Shown: positions 8,036-17,548, counted from the first letter of the stretch. The stretch: DNA of 64,000 bases from Blastococcus sp. PRF04-17 (GCF_023016265.1 NZ_CP095412.1:558001-622000), one strand, 5' to 3'. Notes: generated by a model not told the origin, from the letters alone. Numbers and translations: made by a program.

Positions 8036-10171
8036 GTGCGGCGGGCACCGAGCCGGGCGCGGGACCCCGACGTCCAGGGCGTCGTGGAGCGCGACGGCGT
8101 CCGGCTGGCCTACGAGGTGTTCGGGCAGGACCACTCGCCGACGGTCCTGCTCATGCCGACCTGGTCGATCATCCCCTCGCGGCACTGGAAGGCTCAGGTG
8201 GGCCACCTCGCCCGGCACTACCGCGTGGTGACCTTCGACGGGCGGGGGAGCGGCCGGTCGGACCGGCCGGCCGGGGCGGCCGCCTACACCGACGAGGAGT
8301 ACGCGAAGGACACCGTCGCGGTGCTGGACGCGACGGGCACGGAGGCGGCCGTCCTGATCTCGCTCTCGTGCGGCGGGTCGTGGTCGGTGCACGTCGCCGC
8401 CGGCTCTCCCGAGCGGGTGCTCGGCCTGTTCGCGATCGCACCGGCGTGCGGCTTCCCGGTGGCCCAGCCCGAACGGGAGCAGTACGCCTGGGGCACCCGG
8501 CACGAGGTGCGCGACGGCTGGGCCCGCTACAACCGGTACTTCTGGCTCGAGGACGACTACGACGGCTTCCTGGCGTTCTTCTTCGGCCGGATGTTCAGCG
8601 AGCCGCACTCGACCAAGCAGATCGAGGACTGCATCGGCTGGGGCCGGGAGATCGCGCCGCAGACCCTCGTCGACACCACGGCCGGGCGGATCGGGTGCGA
8701 CGGCGCCGTCTGCCTGCCGATCGAGCCGCTCTGCGCGCGGGTCCGGTGCCCGGTCACCGTCGTGCACGGCACCGACGACCGCATCCGGCCGCACGCGATC
8801 GGCGAGCGGCTGGCCGAGTCGACGGGGGGCTCGCTCGTCCTGCTCGAGGGCGGCGGCCACGGCCCGCACGCCCGCGACCCCGTCCGGATCAACCACCTGA
8901 TCCGGGAGTTCGTCGACCGGGTGTGCCCCCGGGTCGAGCGGACGGCGTGGACGCGGGCGGCCCGTCGGCCGAAGCGGGCGCTCTACCTCTCCTCGCCGAT
9001 CGGGCTGGGCCACGCCCAGCGGGACGCCGCGATCGCCGCCGAGCTGCGCGTCCACCACCCCGACCTGCGGATCGACTGGCTGGCGCAGCACCCGGTCACG
9101 CACGTGCTCGCCGACCGCGGGGAGCGGATCCACCCGGCATCGGGCTGGCTGGCGAACGAGTCCGGGCACATCGAGCACGAGTCCGGCGAGCACGACCTGC
9201 ACGCCTTCGGTGCCATCCGGCGGATGGACGAGATCCTGGTCAACAACTTCATGGTGTTCTCCGACGTCGTCTCGGCCGAGCACTACGACCTGGTGATCGG
9301 CGACGAGGCCTGGGACGTCGACTACTTCCTGCACGAGAACCCGGAGCTCAAGAGGTTCTCCTTCGCCTGGATGACCGACTTCGTCGGCTGGCTGCCCATG
9401 CCCGAGGGCGGCGCCGCCGAGGCCGCGCTGACCGCCGACTACAACGCGGAGATGCTCGAGCAGCGCGCCCGGTTCCGCCGGGTCCGGGACCGCTCCGTCT
9501 TCGTCGGCAGCCCGGACGACGTCGTCGACGACGACTTCGGCCCGAGCCTGCCGCGGATCCGCGACTGGACGGCGGCCAACTTCGACTTCGCCGGCTACGT
9601 CACCGGCTTCGACCCGGCCGCGCTGCAGGACGCCGACGACCTGCGCGACGGCCTGGGCATCGGTGCCGACGAGAAGCTCTGCCTGGTCACCGTCGGCGGC
9701 TCGGGTGTGGGCGGCTCGCTGCTGCGGCGGGTGCTGGACGCCGTCCCGCGGGTGCGGAACCTCGTGCCGGAGCTGCGGTTCCTCTTCGTGACCGGGCCGC
9801 GGATCGATCCGGCGTCCCTGCCGGTGACCTCCGGCGTGCAGGTGACCGGCTACCTGCCCGACCTGTACCGGCACCTGGCGGCCTGCGACCTCGCCGTCGT
9901 GCAGGGCGGCCTGACGACGTGCATGGAGCTGACCGCCCTGCGCAAGCCGTTCGTCTACGTGCCGCTGCGCAACCACTTCGAGCAGAACTTCCACGTGCGG
10001 CACCGCCTCGACCGGTACGGCGCGGGCCGATGCCTGCGCTACGAGGACGCCCTCGACCCCGACGCGCTGGCCGAGATCGTCGCCAAGGAGCTCACCCGGG
10101 AGATCGCCTACCGCCCGGTCGAGACCGACGGGGCCGCTCGTGCGGCGGCGCTGCTGGCCGACCTGCTCTAG
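8036..10171 (+). CDS. Alpha/beta-hydrolase and glycosyltransferase fused in one protein
   Basis: 711 residues in two domains. Residues ~15-290 form an alpha/beta hydrolase: nucleophile in SLSCGGS, acid in HGTDDRIRPH, histidine in GGGHGPHARDP. Residues ~310-710 form a GT28/MurG-like glycosyltransferase: SSPIGLGHAQRDAAIAAEL at the start of its N-terminal lobe and QGGLTTCMELTALRKPFVYV, then HFEQNFH, in the nucleotide-sugar lobe. No signal peptide or membrane segment is seen. GTG 8036 is preferred because CACAAT lies exactly six bases upstream (leaderless); an in-frame GTG at 7982 would add 18 residues. The 3' end overlaps the convergent Lrp gene by four bases. A hydrolase may remove an acyl group before or after glycosylation of the same substrate; that is conjecture. 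Confidence 0.82.
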   Translation: MRRAPSRARDPDVQGVVERDGVRLAYEVFGQDHSPTVLLMPTWSIIPSRHWKAQVGHLARHYRVVTFDGRGSGRSDRPAGAAAYTDEEYAKDTVAVLDATGTEAAVLISLSCGGSWSVHVAAGSPERVLGLFAIAPACGFPVAQPEREQYAWGTRHEVRDGWARYNRYFWLEDDYDGFLAFFFGRMFSEPHSTKQIEDCIGWGREIAPQTLVDTTAGRIGCDGAVCLPIEPLCARVRCPVTVVHGTDDRIRPHAIGERLAESTGGSLVLLEGGGHGPHARDPVRINHLIREFVDRVCPRVERTAWTRAARRPKRALYLSSPIGLGHAQRDAAIAAELRVHHPDLRIDWLAQHPVTHVLADRGERIHPASGWLANESGHIEHESGEHDLHAFGAIRRMDEILVNNFMVFSDVVSAEHYDLVIGDEAWDVDYFLHENPELKRFSFAWMTDFVGWLPMPEGGAAEAALTADYNAEMLEQRARFRRVRDRSVFVGSPDDVVDDDFGPSLPRIRDWTAANFDFAGYVTGFDPAALQDADDLRDGLGIGADEKLCLVTVGGSGVGGSLLRRVLDAVPRVRNLVPELRFLFVTGPRIDPASLPVTSGVQVTGYLPDLYRHLAACDLAVVQGGLTTCMELTALRKPFVYVPLRNHFEQNFHVRHRLDRYGAGRCLRYEDALDPDALAEIVAKELTREIAYRPVETDGAARAAALLADLL

Positions 10172-10677
10172 CTTCGGGTCATCCCCGAGCGACCGGCGCC
10201 GGGCTCGGCCTCGGACTCCAGCAGGGGCAGCGTGCGCCACGGGACGAGCTGCGAGAGGGCGACGACGCTGGTCGACCGCACGATGGCCGACGAGCGGTTC
10301 AGGTCGACGAGGACCTGCTGCAGGCCCTCGTGCGAACTGGCCGCCACCCGGCAGAGCACGTCGCCGCTGCCGGTGGTGGCGTGCGCCTCGAGCAGGCCGG
10401 GGATGGCCTCCAGGTCCCGCTGCACGTCCTCGAGTGCGCCCTGCGCGATCTCCAGGGTCACGAACGCCTGGACGCCGAAGCCGGCGGCGGCCACGTCGAC
10501 GTCCGGCCCGTAGCCGGTGACCACGCCGTCGTCCTCGAGTCGCTGCAGCCGCGCCGACACGGTGGCGCGGGCCACGCCGGTGATGCGCGAGAGCTCCAGC
10601 GCGCCGGCGCGGGGGTTCTCGCGCAGCGCCCGCAGCAGGGCGACGTCGAGGGCGTCCAGCGAGCGTCGTCCCGTCAT
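10168..10677 (-). CDS. Lrp/AsnC family transcriptional regulator
   Basis: 169 residues. An N-terminal helix-turn-helix (LDVALLRALRENPRAG, then ITGVARATVSARLQRLEDDG) is followed by the RAM ligand-binding domain from about residue 65 (AFVTLEIAQG, TGSGDVLCRVA). Such regulators sense amino acids. ATG 10677 is seven bases from CATAGT on the minus strand, consistent with leaderless transcription. It diverges from hpd across about 117 bp, so control of tyrosine catabolism by an amino acid or keto acid is likely, by analogy with similarly placed Lrp-type regulators. Confidence 0.87.
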   Translation of the reverse strand: MTGRRSLDALDVALLRALRENPRAGALELSRITGVARATVSARLQRLEDDGVVTGYGPDVDVAAAGFGVQAFVTLEIAQGALEDVQRDLEAIPGLLEAHATTGSGDVLCRVAASSHEGLQQVLVDLNRSSAIVRSTSVVALSQLVPWRTLPLLESEAEPGAGRSGMTRS

Positions 10678-10722
10678 GGCCAGAACTATGCACGATGCCT
10701 AGCTCATCGGCCAGAGTGCTGA

Positions 10723-12000
<1,278 letters not shown>

Positions 12001-12059
12001 GGAGCCGAAACCGCGGTTTCGGCTCCCTTCCGGTGGCGCCGAAACCGCGGTTCTGGCGC
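12001..12059. repeat. Perfect 26-bp palindrome plus a second related palindrome between hpd and hmgA
   Basis: Positions 12001-12026 are a perfect palindrome centred on CCGCGG, with half-site GGAGCCGAAACCG. It begins right after the hpd stop codon. Positions 12036-12059 repeat the core GCCGAAACCGCGG with slightly imperfect arms. The pair lies inside an apparent operon, so it may act as an attenuator, an RNA-stabilising hairpin or an operator. Confidence 0.7.
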
Positions 12060-12077
12060 ACGAGGTGGGGAGGCACC

Positions 12078-13283
12078 ATGGCGCACTACCGGCAGGTCGG
12101 CGAGGTCCCGCCGAAGCGGCACACCCAGTTCCGGCGCCCGGACGGCGGTCTGTACTCCGAGGAGCTGATGGGGGAGGAGGGCTTCTCCTCCGACTCCTCG
12201 CTGCTCTACCACCGCGGCATCCCGTCGGCGATGGTCGACGCGCGCCCGTGGGAGCTGCCCGACCAGACGCTGAGGCCGAACGCGCCGCTGATGCCGCGGC
12301 ACCTCAAGCTGCACGACCTGTTCGCCGGTGAGGACCACAAGGCGACCGACCCCGTCACCGGACGGCGCCTGGTGCTCGGCAACGCCGATGTCCGCATCTC
12401 GTACGCGGTCAGCAGCCTGTCCAGCCCTTACTACCGCAACGCGACCGGCGACGAGTGCATCTTCGTCGAGCGGGGGACGGCGACCGTCGAGACCGTGTTC
12501 GGCGCGCTGGACGTCGGCCCCGGCGACTACGTGATCCTGCCGCGGGCCACGACGCACCGGTGGCTGCCGACCGGTGACGAGCCGCTGCGGACGTACGCCA
12601 TCGAGGCGAACAGCCACATCGCGCCGCCCAAGCGCTACCTCTCCCGGTACGGCCAGTTCCTCGAGCACGCGCCGTACTCCGAGCGCGACCTGCGCGGGCC
12701 GGCCGAGCCGCTGCTGGTCGAGGGCAGCGACGTCGAGGTGTACGTGAAGCACCGCGGCGAGGGGCCCGGCGGGCTGGCCGGCACGGTCCACGTCGTCCCG
12801 GAGCACCCGTTCGACGTCGTCGGGTGGGACGGCTGCCTCTACCCCTACGTCTTCAACGTGGCCGACTTCGAGCCGATCACCGGGCGGGTGCACCAGCCGC
12901 CGCCGGTCCACCAGGTGTTCGAAGGCCAGAACTTCGTCATCTGCAACTTCGTGCCGCGCAAGGTCGACTACCACCCGCTGGCCGTGCCGGTGCCCTACTA
13001 CCACTCGAACGTCGACTCCGACGAGGTCATGTTCTACGTCGACGGCGACTACGAGGCGCGCAAGGGCTCGGGCATCGGCAAGGGCTCGGTCTCGCTGCAC
13101 CCGGGCGGGCACTCGCACGGCCCGCAGCCCGGTGCCGTGGAGCGGTCGCTCGGGGCGGAGTTCTTCGACGAGCTGGCGGTCATGGTCGACACCTTCCGGC
13201 CGCTCGGCCTGGGGGAGGGCGGAACCGCAGTGGACGACGGGAAGTACGCCTGGAGCTGGTCGGGCCGCGGACCGTCCGCGTGA
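12078..13283 (+). CDS. hmgA: Homogentisate 1,2-dioxygenase
   Basis: 401 residues. It opens the homogentisate ring to maleylacetoacetate. The cupin core is seen around VHQVFEGQNFVICNFVPRK. The iron-binding region is represented by YYHSNVDSDEVMFYVDGDY and LHPGGHSHGPQPG, which hold the His/Glu/His ligands. GGGGAGG lies seven bases upstream of ATG 12078. The 3' end overlaps the fahA start by the GTGA motif, so the two are translationally coupled. The length is shorter than eukaryotic enzymes (~445) but normal for actinobacterial members. Confidence 0.93.
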   Translation: MAHYRQVGEVPPKRHTQFRRPDGGLYSEELMGEEGFSSDSSLLYHRGIPSAMVDARPWELPDQTLRPNAPLMPRHLKLHDLFAGEDHKATDPVTGRRLVLGNADVRISYAVSSLSSPYYRNATGDECIFVERGTATVETVFGALDVGPGDYVILPRATTHRWLPTGDEPLRTYAIEANSHIAPPKRYLSRYGQFLEHAPYSERDLRGPAEPLLVEGSDVEVYVKHRGEGPGGLAGTVHVVPEHPFDVVGWDGCLYPYVFNVADFEPITGRVHQPPPVHQVFEGQNFVICNFVPRKVDYHPLAVPVPYYHSNVDSDEVMFYVDGDYEARKGSGIGKGSVSLHPGGHSHGPQPGAVERSLGAEFFDELAVMVDTFRPLGLGEGGTAVDDGKYAWSWSGRGPSA

Positions 13284-14419
13284 CCTGGCTCGACCTGCCC
13301 CCCGACACCGGGTTCGGCCTGGACAACCTGCCGCTGGGCGTCTTCTCGAGGGACGGCGGGGCGCCGCGGACCGGCGTGCGCATCGGGGACCTCGTGCTCG
13401 ACCTGTGGGAGTCCAGTTCCGAGCCGGAGCACGGGACCGGCTCGCTCAACGCCTTCCTGGCCCGCGGCCCGGAAGCCTGGCGCCACCTACGGGAACGGTT
13501 GCGCAGCGAGTTCACCGACGAGGCCTACCGCGGCGCGCTCGAGCCCTTCCTGGTGCCGGTCGACCAGGTGACGATGCACCTGCCGGTCGAGGTCGGCGAC
13601 TACGTCGACTTCTACGGCTCGAAGGCGCACGCCGAGAACGTCGGCCGGAGGTTCCGGCCGGACGGCGAGCCGCTGACGCCGAACTGGCGGCACCTGCCGA
13701 TCGGGTACCACGGGCGCGCCGGCACCGTCCGGGTGTCCGGCACGCCCGTCGTCCGGCCGTCGGGACAGCGGGGGCCCGGCGACTTCGGACCCTCCCAGCG
13801 GCTCGACATCGAGGCGGAGGTCGGCTTCGTCGTCGGCGCCGCTTCGGAGCCGGGCACGCCGGTGCCGGTCGGGCGCTTCGAAGACCACGTGTTCGGCGTC
13901 TGCCTGGTCAACGACTGGTCGGCCCGGGACCTGCAGGCGTGGGAGTACGTGCCGCTCGGGCCGTTCCTCGGCAAGTCGTTCCTGACGTCGGTGTCCCCCT
14001 GGGTGGTGCCGCTGGCCGCGCTGGAGGCGGCGCGGGTCGCCCCTCCGCCGCGGGAGGTCCCCCTGCTGCCGTACCTCGACGACGCCGACCAGCCGTGGGG
14101 GCTGGACGTCACGCTCGAGGTCCGGCACAACGGCGAGCTGATCAGCCGGCCACCGTTCGCCGGTCACTACTGGACCGCCGCCCAGCAGCTCGCGCACCTG
14201 ACGGTGAACGGGGCCAACGTGCGCACCGGCGACCTGTTCGCGTCCGGGACGGTCAGCGGTCCGGAGCCCGGTCAGGAAGGTTCCCTGCTCGAGCTGTCCG
14301 GGACCTTCCTCGACGACGGCGACGTGGTGACGATCAGCGCCACCGCCCCGGGCCTCGGTGGTGGCCGGATCTCACTCGGCGAGGTGACCGGCCGGGTGGA
14401 GCCGGCGCCGGTGCCCTAG
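13280..14419 (+). CDS. fahA: Fumarylacetoacetase
   Basis: 379 residues. It hydrolyses fumarylacetoacetate to fumarate and acetoacetate, the last step of tyrosine breakdown. An SH3-like N-terminal domain (FGLDNLPLGVF) is followed by the FAH fold with metal-site motifs YVDFYGSKAHA, DIEAEVGFVVG and LVNDWSARDLQAWEY, and LGPFLGKSFLTSVSPWVVPL. GTG 13280 overlaps the hmgA stop codon. No maleylacetoacetate isomerase gene is adjacent, so isomerisation must be encoded elsewhere or be non-enzymatic. Its own stop codon (TAG) forms the first bases of the -10 box of the next gene. Confidence 0.94.
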   Translation: MTWLDLPPDTGFGLDNLPLGVFSRDGGAPRTGVRIGDLVLDLWESSSEPEHGTGSLNAFLARGPEAWRHLRERLRSEFTDEAYRGALEPFLVPVDQVTMHLPVEVGDYVDFYGSKAHAENVGRRFRPDGEPLTPNWRHLPIGYHGRAGTVRVSGTPVVRPSGQRGPGDFGPSQRLDIEAEVGFVVGAASEPGTPVPVGRFEDHVFGVCLVNDWSARDLQAWEYVPLGPFLGKSFLTSVSPWVVPLAALEAARVAPPPREVPLLPYLDDADQPWGLDVTLEVRHNGELISRPPFAGHYWTAAQQLAHLTVNGANVRTGDLFASGTVSGPEPGQEGSLLELSGTFLDDGDVVTISATAPGLGGGRISLGEVTGRVEPAPVP

Positions 14420-14422
14420 CGT
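14417..14422 (+). promoter_or_regulatory. -10 box TAGCGT of a leaderless promoter
   Basis: TAGCGT is followed by six bases and the GTG start of the flavoprotein gene at 14429. The first three bases are the fahA stop codon, so the promoter is embedded in the end of the upstream operon. Confidence 0.6.
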
Positions 14423-14428
14423 CCGGGC

Positions 14429-15805
14429 GTGGGAAAGCGCCTGGTGGTCATCGGAGGGGACGCGGCCGGCGGCAGCGCGGCGTCCCAGGCCAAGAAGCGG
14501 CAGGAGGACCTGGACGTCGTCCTGTTCGAGCGCGGGCGGGCGACGTCCTACTCCGCCTGCGGCATCCCCTACTGGATCAGCGGCGCCGTCGAGGACGAGT
14601 CCGCCCTGATCGCCCGCACGCCGGACGAGCACCGCAAGGCCGGCATCGACGTCCGGATGCGGACCGAGGTGACCGGCATCGACCTGGACGGCCGGCGCGT
14701 GCACTGGCGGGACCTGGACGGCGGGACCGAGGGCACCGAGCCGTTCGACGAGCTGGTCTACGCCACCGGCAGCGTGCCCATGCGCCCACCGGTGCCCGGC
14801 ATCGACGCGACGGGCGTCTACGGCGTCCAGGTGCTCGACGACGGCAGGGCGCTGCGCGCCGAGCTCGACCGCGGCGACGTGCGGCGGGTGGTGGTGGTCG
14901 GCGGCGGCTACATCGGCCTGGAGATCGCCGAGGCCTGCCGCGTCCGCGGTCTCGACGTGACGGTCGTCGACCTGGCCGCCACGCCGGTGGGCACTTTCGA
15001 TCCAGACGTGGGGCAGTTCCTCGCCGACGCCGTCCGCCGCGAGGGCATCCAGCTGGTCCTCGCGGACGGCGTCGCGGCCATCGACGTGGACGCCGACGGC
15101 CGGGCGCGCGCGGTGGTCACCGCCAGCGGGCGCGAGCTGCCCGCAGACCTGGTCGTGCTGGGCCTCGGCGTCCGGCCGAACGTCGGGCTGGCGAAAGAGG
15201 CCGGTATCCCGCTGGGCACCTCCGGTGGGATCGCGGTCGACGCCCGCATGCGGACCCAGGCCGACGGGGTCTGGGCGGCCGGGGACTGCGTCGAGTCGCT
15301 GCACCGGCTCTCCGGGCAGCGCGTGGTCGTGGCGCTGGGCACCCATGCCAACAAGCAGGGCCGCGTGGCCGGCATCAACATCGGCGGCGGCTACGCCACC
15401 TTCCCCGGCGTCATCGGCACCGCGATCACCAAGGTCTGCGACCTCGAGGCGGCGCGGACCGGGCTCTCGACGGCCGAGGCCGAGCTGGCCGGCTACTCCT
15501 TCGTCACCGCCGTCGTGGACTCCTCGACCAAGGCCGGCTACTTCCCGGGCGCGCAGCCGATCCGGCTCAAGATGATCGCCGAGCGCCGGAGCGGTCGGTT
15601 GCTCGGCGCGCAGATCGTCGGCAAGGAGGACGCCGCCAAGCGCATCGACGCCCTGGCGATCTGCATCTGGAACGAGATGGGCGTCGACGAGATCCTCTCG
15701 CTCGACCTCTCCTACGCGCCGCCGTTCTCGCCGGTCTGGGACCCGGTGCTCATCGCGGCCCGCAAGGCCTTCGAGGCCGTGGAGGACGACGTCCGCCAGC
15801 TCTGA
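14429..15805 (+). CDS. CoA-disulfide-reductase-like FAD/NAD(P)-dependent oxidoreductase
   Basis: 458 residues. The FAD site is VVIGGDAAGGSAAS near residues 6-19. The single redox cysteine in SACGIPYW (about Cys44) is the signature of the CoA-disulfide reductase/NADH oxidase (Nox) branch. The NAD(P) site is VVVVGGGYIGLEIAE near residue 155, and AAGDCVES closes the FAD domain. The C-terminal dimerisation domain includes AKRIDALAICIWNEM. It probably reduces a low-molecular-weight disulfide or NADH-linked acceptor in the cytoplasm. GTG 14429 is leaderless. It is separate from the tyrosine genes by its own promoter. Confidence 0.85.
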   Translation: MGKRLVVIGGDAAGGSAASQAKKRQEDLDVVLFERGRATSYSACGIPYWISGAVEDESALIARTPDEHRKAGIDVRMRTEVTGIDLDGRRVHWRDLDGGTEGTEPFDELVYATGSVPMRPPVPGIDATGVYGVQVLDDGRALRAELDRGDVRRVVVVGGGYIGLEIAEACRVRGLDVTVVDLAATPVGTFDPDVGQFLADAVRREGIQLVLADGVAAIDVDADGRARAVVTASGRELPADLVVLGLGVRPNVGLAKEAGIPLGTSGGIAVDARMRTQADGVWAAGDCVESLHRLSGQRVVVALGTHANKQGRVAGINIGGGYATFPGVIGTAITKVCDLEAARTGLSTAEAELAGYSFVTAVVDSSTKAGYFPGAQPIRLKMIAERRSGRLLGAQIVGKEDAAKRIDALAICIWNEMGVDEILSLDLSYAPPFSPVWDPVLIAARKAFEAVEDDVRQL

Positions 15806-15899
15806 CCGACGACCACGTTCCACTCGCGGATGGTCCCGCCGCAGCCGACCGGTGGAGGAGGGAGGGTGCTGCGGCGCGAGGCGCTCGGCGGCTCGTCGG

Positions 15900-15916
15900 C
15901 TTTCGTCCAGCGAAAG
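15900..15916. promoter_or_regulatory. 17-bp palindromic operator CTTTCGTCCAGCGAAAG
   Basis: Half-site AGCGAAAG appears on both strands in nearly symmetric form. It lies 43 bp before the first HD-domain gene. A sister copy differing at only three central positions lies at 17496-17512 before the P450 gene. The IclR gene between them is the obvious candidate binder. Confidence 0.6.
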
Positions 15917-15958
15917 CATGACGTGCCGCGACCCCGCCCGGTCGTCCAGGATGTATTG

Positions 15959-16645
15959 GTGCTGCCGAAGCTGGAGCCCGCCACCAACCACTACGGCCAC
16001 GACGTCACCGGACGGGTGCCCGCGGCCGCCGACGTGCCGGGCATCGGTGCGCTGCCGCCGCACCACGACGCGATCTGGCAGCGCGCCGCGCCCTACCTGG
16101 CCGTCCGGGACAACGACGTGCACAGCCTCTACTCCTACGGGCTGGCGCGGGCGCTGGTCGATCTGCACCCCGAGGCCGACCCGGAGGTGGTGCTCCCCGG
16201 CATCCTGCTGCACGACACCGGGTGGTCGCAGGCTCCGCCGGACGAGGTGCTGACCGCGATCGCCCCCGGTGGCAACCGGCCCGATCTCGTCCTCCTGCAC
16301 GAGAAGGAGGGCGCCCGGATAGCGCAGGAGATCCTGGCCGACGTGGGCCACGACCCCCGCCGCACCGAGCAGATCGTCGCGATCGTCGACGGCCACGACA
16401 GCCGCCGGGAGGCGCTGTCCCTGGACGACGCGCTGGTCAAGGACGCCGACAAGCTGTGGCGACTGACCCCGCACGGCGTCGACACCGTCATGGAGTGGTT
16501 CGGTCTGACCCGCGAGCAGGCCCACCGGCTGATCGGTAGCCGCGTCCATGAGCACCTGTTCACCGACGCCGCCCGCACCATCGCGCGCGGTCTCGCCGCC
16601 GTCGCCTGGGTGGACTCCAGCCAGCAGCGCGTGACACTGGGCTGA
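15959..16645 (+). CDS. HD-domain phosphohydrolase, paralogue of the CreD-like protein at 24240
   Basis: 228 residues. HD superfamily metal motifs are visible: ILLHDTGWS near residue 85 and IVDGHDSRREA near residue 145, with DALVKDADKLWR. It shares the motif order with the 24240-24908 protein (LLHDTGWG, IIDGHDTRKEA, DALVRDADRLWRFD), so the two are paralogues. The start is uncertain; GTG 15959 is chosen because AGGA lies seven bases upstream and the conserved region starts soon after. A palindromic operator lies just upstream. In the cre pathway an HD enzyme removes the phosphate from the oxidised aryl phosphate; two copies here may differ in substrate or timing. Confidence 0.78.
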   Translation: MLPKLEPATNHYGHDVTGRVPAAADVPGIGALPPHHDAIWQRAAPYLAVRDNDVHSLYSYGLARALVDLHPEADPEVVLPGILLHDTGWSQAPPDEVLTAIAPGGNRPDLVLLHEKEGARIAQEILADVGHDPRRTEQIVAIVDGHDSRREALSLDDALVKDADKLWRLTPHGVDTVMEWFGLTREQAHRLIGSRVHEHLFTDAARTIARGLAAVAWVDSSQQRVTLG

Positions 16646-16689
16646 ATGCCGGGCATCCTCGGGAACCCGCCCGGGGAGGTGAGGCGCCG

Positions 16690-17505
16690 GTGTCCGACGA
16701 GAAGCCGGCCGGCCAATCGGTCACGTCGCGGGTGCTGCGCATCCTCGAGGCGTTCGAGTCGGCGCCCTCGTCCCTGTCGCTGACCGAGATCGCCCAGTCG
16801 GCCGACCTGCCCCTCCCGACCGCCTACCGGCTGGTGCGCGAGCTGACCCAGTGGGGCGCCCTCCAGAAGAACGCTGGCGGCCGCTACCAGGTCGGACTCC
16901 GGCTCTGGGAGGTCGCCCAGCACGGTGGTCGCCAGCTCCGCGACGCGGCTCGGCCCTATCTGCAGGACCTGTTCTCGCTGACGCAGGAGACCTCGCACCT
17001 CGCCGTCCGCAAGGGACGGGAGGCGCTCTACGTCGACCGCGTCTACAGCTCCAAGCGCGTACCCCGCGCCTCCCGTGTGGGCGGCCGGCTCCCGCTGCAC
17101 GCGACGGCGGTCGGCAAGGTGCTGCTGGCCTACGAGGAGCGCTGGATGTGGGACGCCTACGTCACCGCACCGCTGGAGGCGCCCACCGTCCGGACGCACG
17201 TGCAGCCCGCCCGCCTGCTGGAGGAGCTCGAGCGCATCCGGGAGCAGGGCTACGCCACGACCTTCGAGGAGGTCCGGCCGGGCGCGTGCTCGATCGCCGT
17301 CCCCGTGCTCGACCGCGCCGGTGTCGCGGTGGCCGCCCTGGGCCTGTCGGTGCTCTCCACCCAGGCGGCGCAGATGACCCGCCACCTGCCGGTCCTGCGG
17401 GGCGTCGCCACGCGCATCGGCGCGTCGATCGACCGCTGGGCACCGGTCGACCTCTCGGCGCGCCTCCCGGCAGCAACCGACACGCCCGGGAGTCACTTTC
17501 GCTGA
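16690..17505 (+). CDS. IclR family transcriptional regulator
   Basis: 271 residues. An N-terminal winged helix (SVTSRVLRILEAFES, then SLTEIAQSADLPLPTAYRLV) is followed by the IclR ligand-binding domain (LPLHATAVGKVLLAYE, EEVRPGACSIAVPVLD). IclR proteins usually bind aromatic or other small acids. The ribosome site GGGGAGGTGAGG precedes GTG 16690. The gene lies between an HD phosphohydrolase and the P450-led operon, and matching 17-bp palindromes flank it, one overlapping its own stop codon. It is therefore the likely regulator of both transcripts; whether it activates or represses is open. Confidence 0.88.
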   Translation: MSDEKPAGQSVTSRVLRILEAFESAPSSLSLTEIAQSADLPLPTAYRLVRELTQWGALQKNAGGRYQVGLRLWEVAQHGGRQLRDAARPYLQDLFSLTQETSHLAVRKGREALYVDRVYSSKRVPRASRVGGRLPLHATAVGKVLLAYEERWMWDAYVTAPLEAPTVRTHVQPARLLEELERIREQGYATTFEEVRPGACSIAVPVLDRAGVAVAALGLSVLSTQAAQMTRHLPVLRGVATRIGASIDRWAPVDLSARLPAATDTPGSHFR

Positions 17506-17512
17506 GCGAAAG
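17496..17512. promoter_or_regulatory. 17-bp palindromic operator CTTTCGCTGAGCGAAAG
   Basis: Perfect 8-bp inverted repeat around one central base. It lies just upstream of the predicted -35 box of the P450 operon and overlaps the iclR stop codon. It matches the copy at 15900-15916 at 14 of 17 positions. Confidence 0.65.
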
Positions 17513-17519
17513 CTCCCCA

Positions 17520-17548
17520 TTGTGACGGCGGTTACCTGAGCCGACAGT
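17520..17548 (+). promoter_or_regulatory. Predicted promoter TTGTGA-17-GACAGT for the cre-like operon
   Basis: A -35-like TTGTGA (17520-17525) and -10-like GACAGT (17543-17548) are separated by 17 bp, about 40 bp before the P450 start. Inverted arms GGTTACCTGA (17530-17539) and TCAGGTCACC (17557-17566) overlap it, which could be a second protein site. Confidence 0.4.

Noticed and set aside
13280-14419. The FAH-family gene at 1365-2216 as a second fumarylacetoacetase
   Set aside because: It is shorter, lacks the N-terminal SH3-like domain and the DFYGSKAHA motif, and lies with lactate genes, so an acylpyruvase/diketo-acid hydrolase role fits better.
14372-16555. 727-codon minus-strand frame opposite the flavoprotein gene
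   Set aside because: Composition is Arg/Gly/Val-rich with no recognisable domain, and the opposite strand encodes a clear FAD reductase and HD protein.
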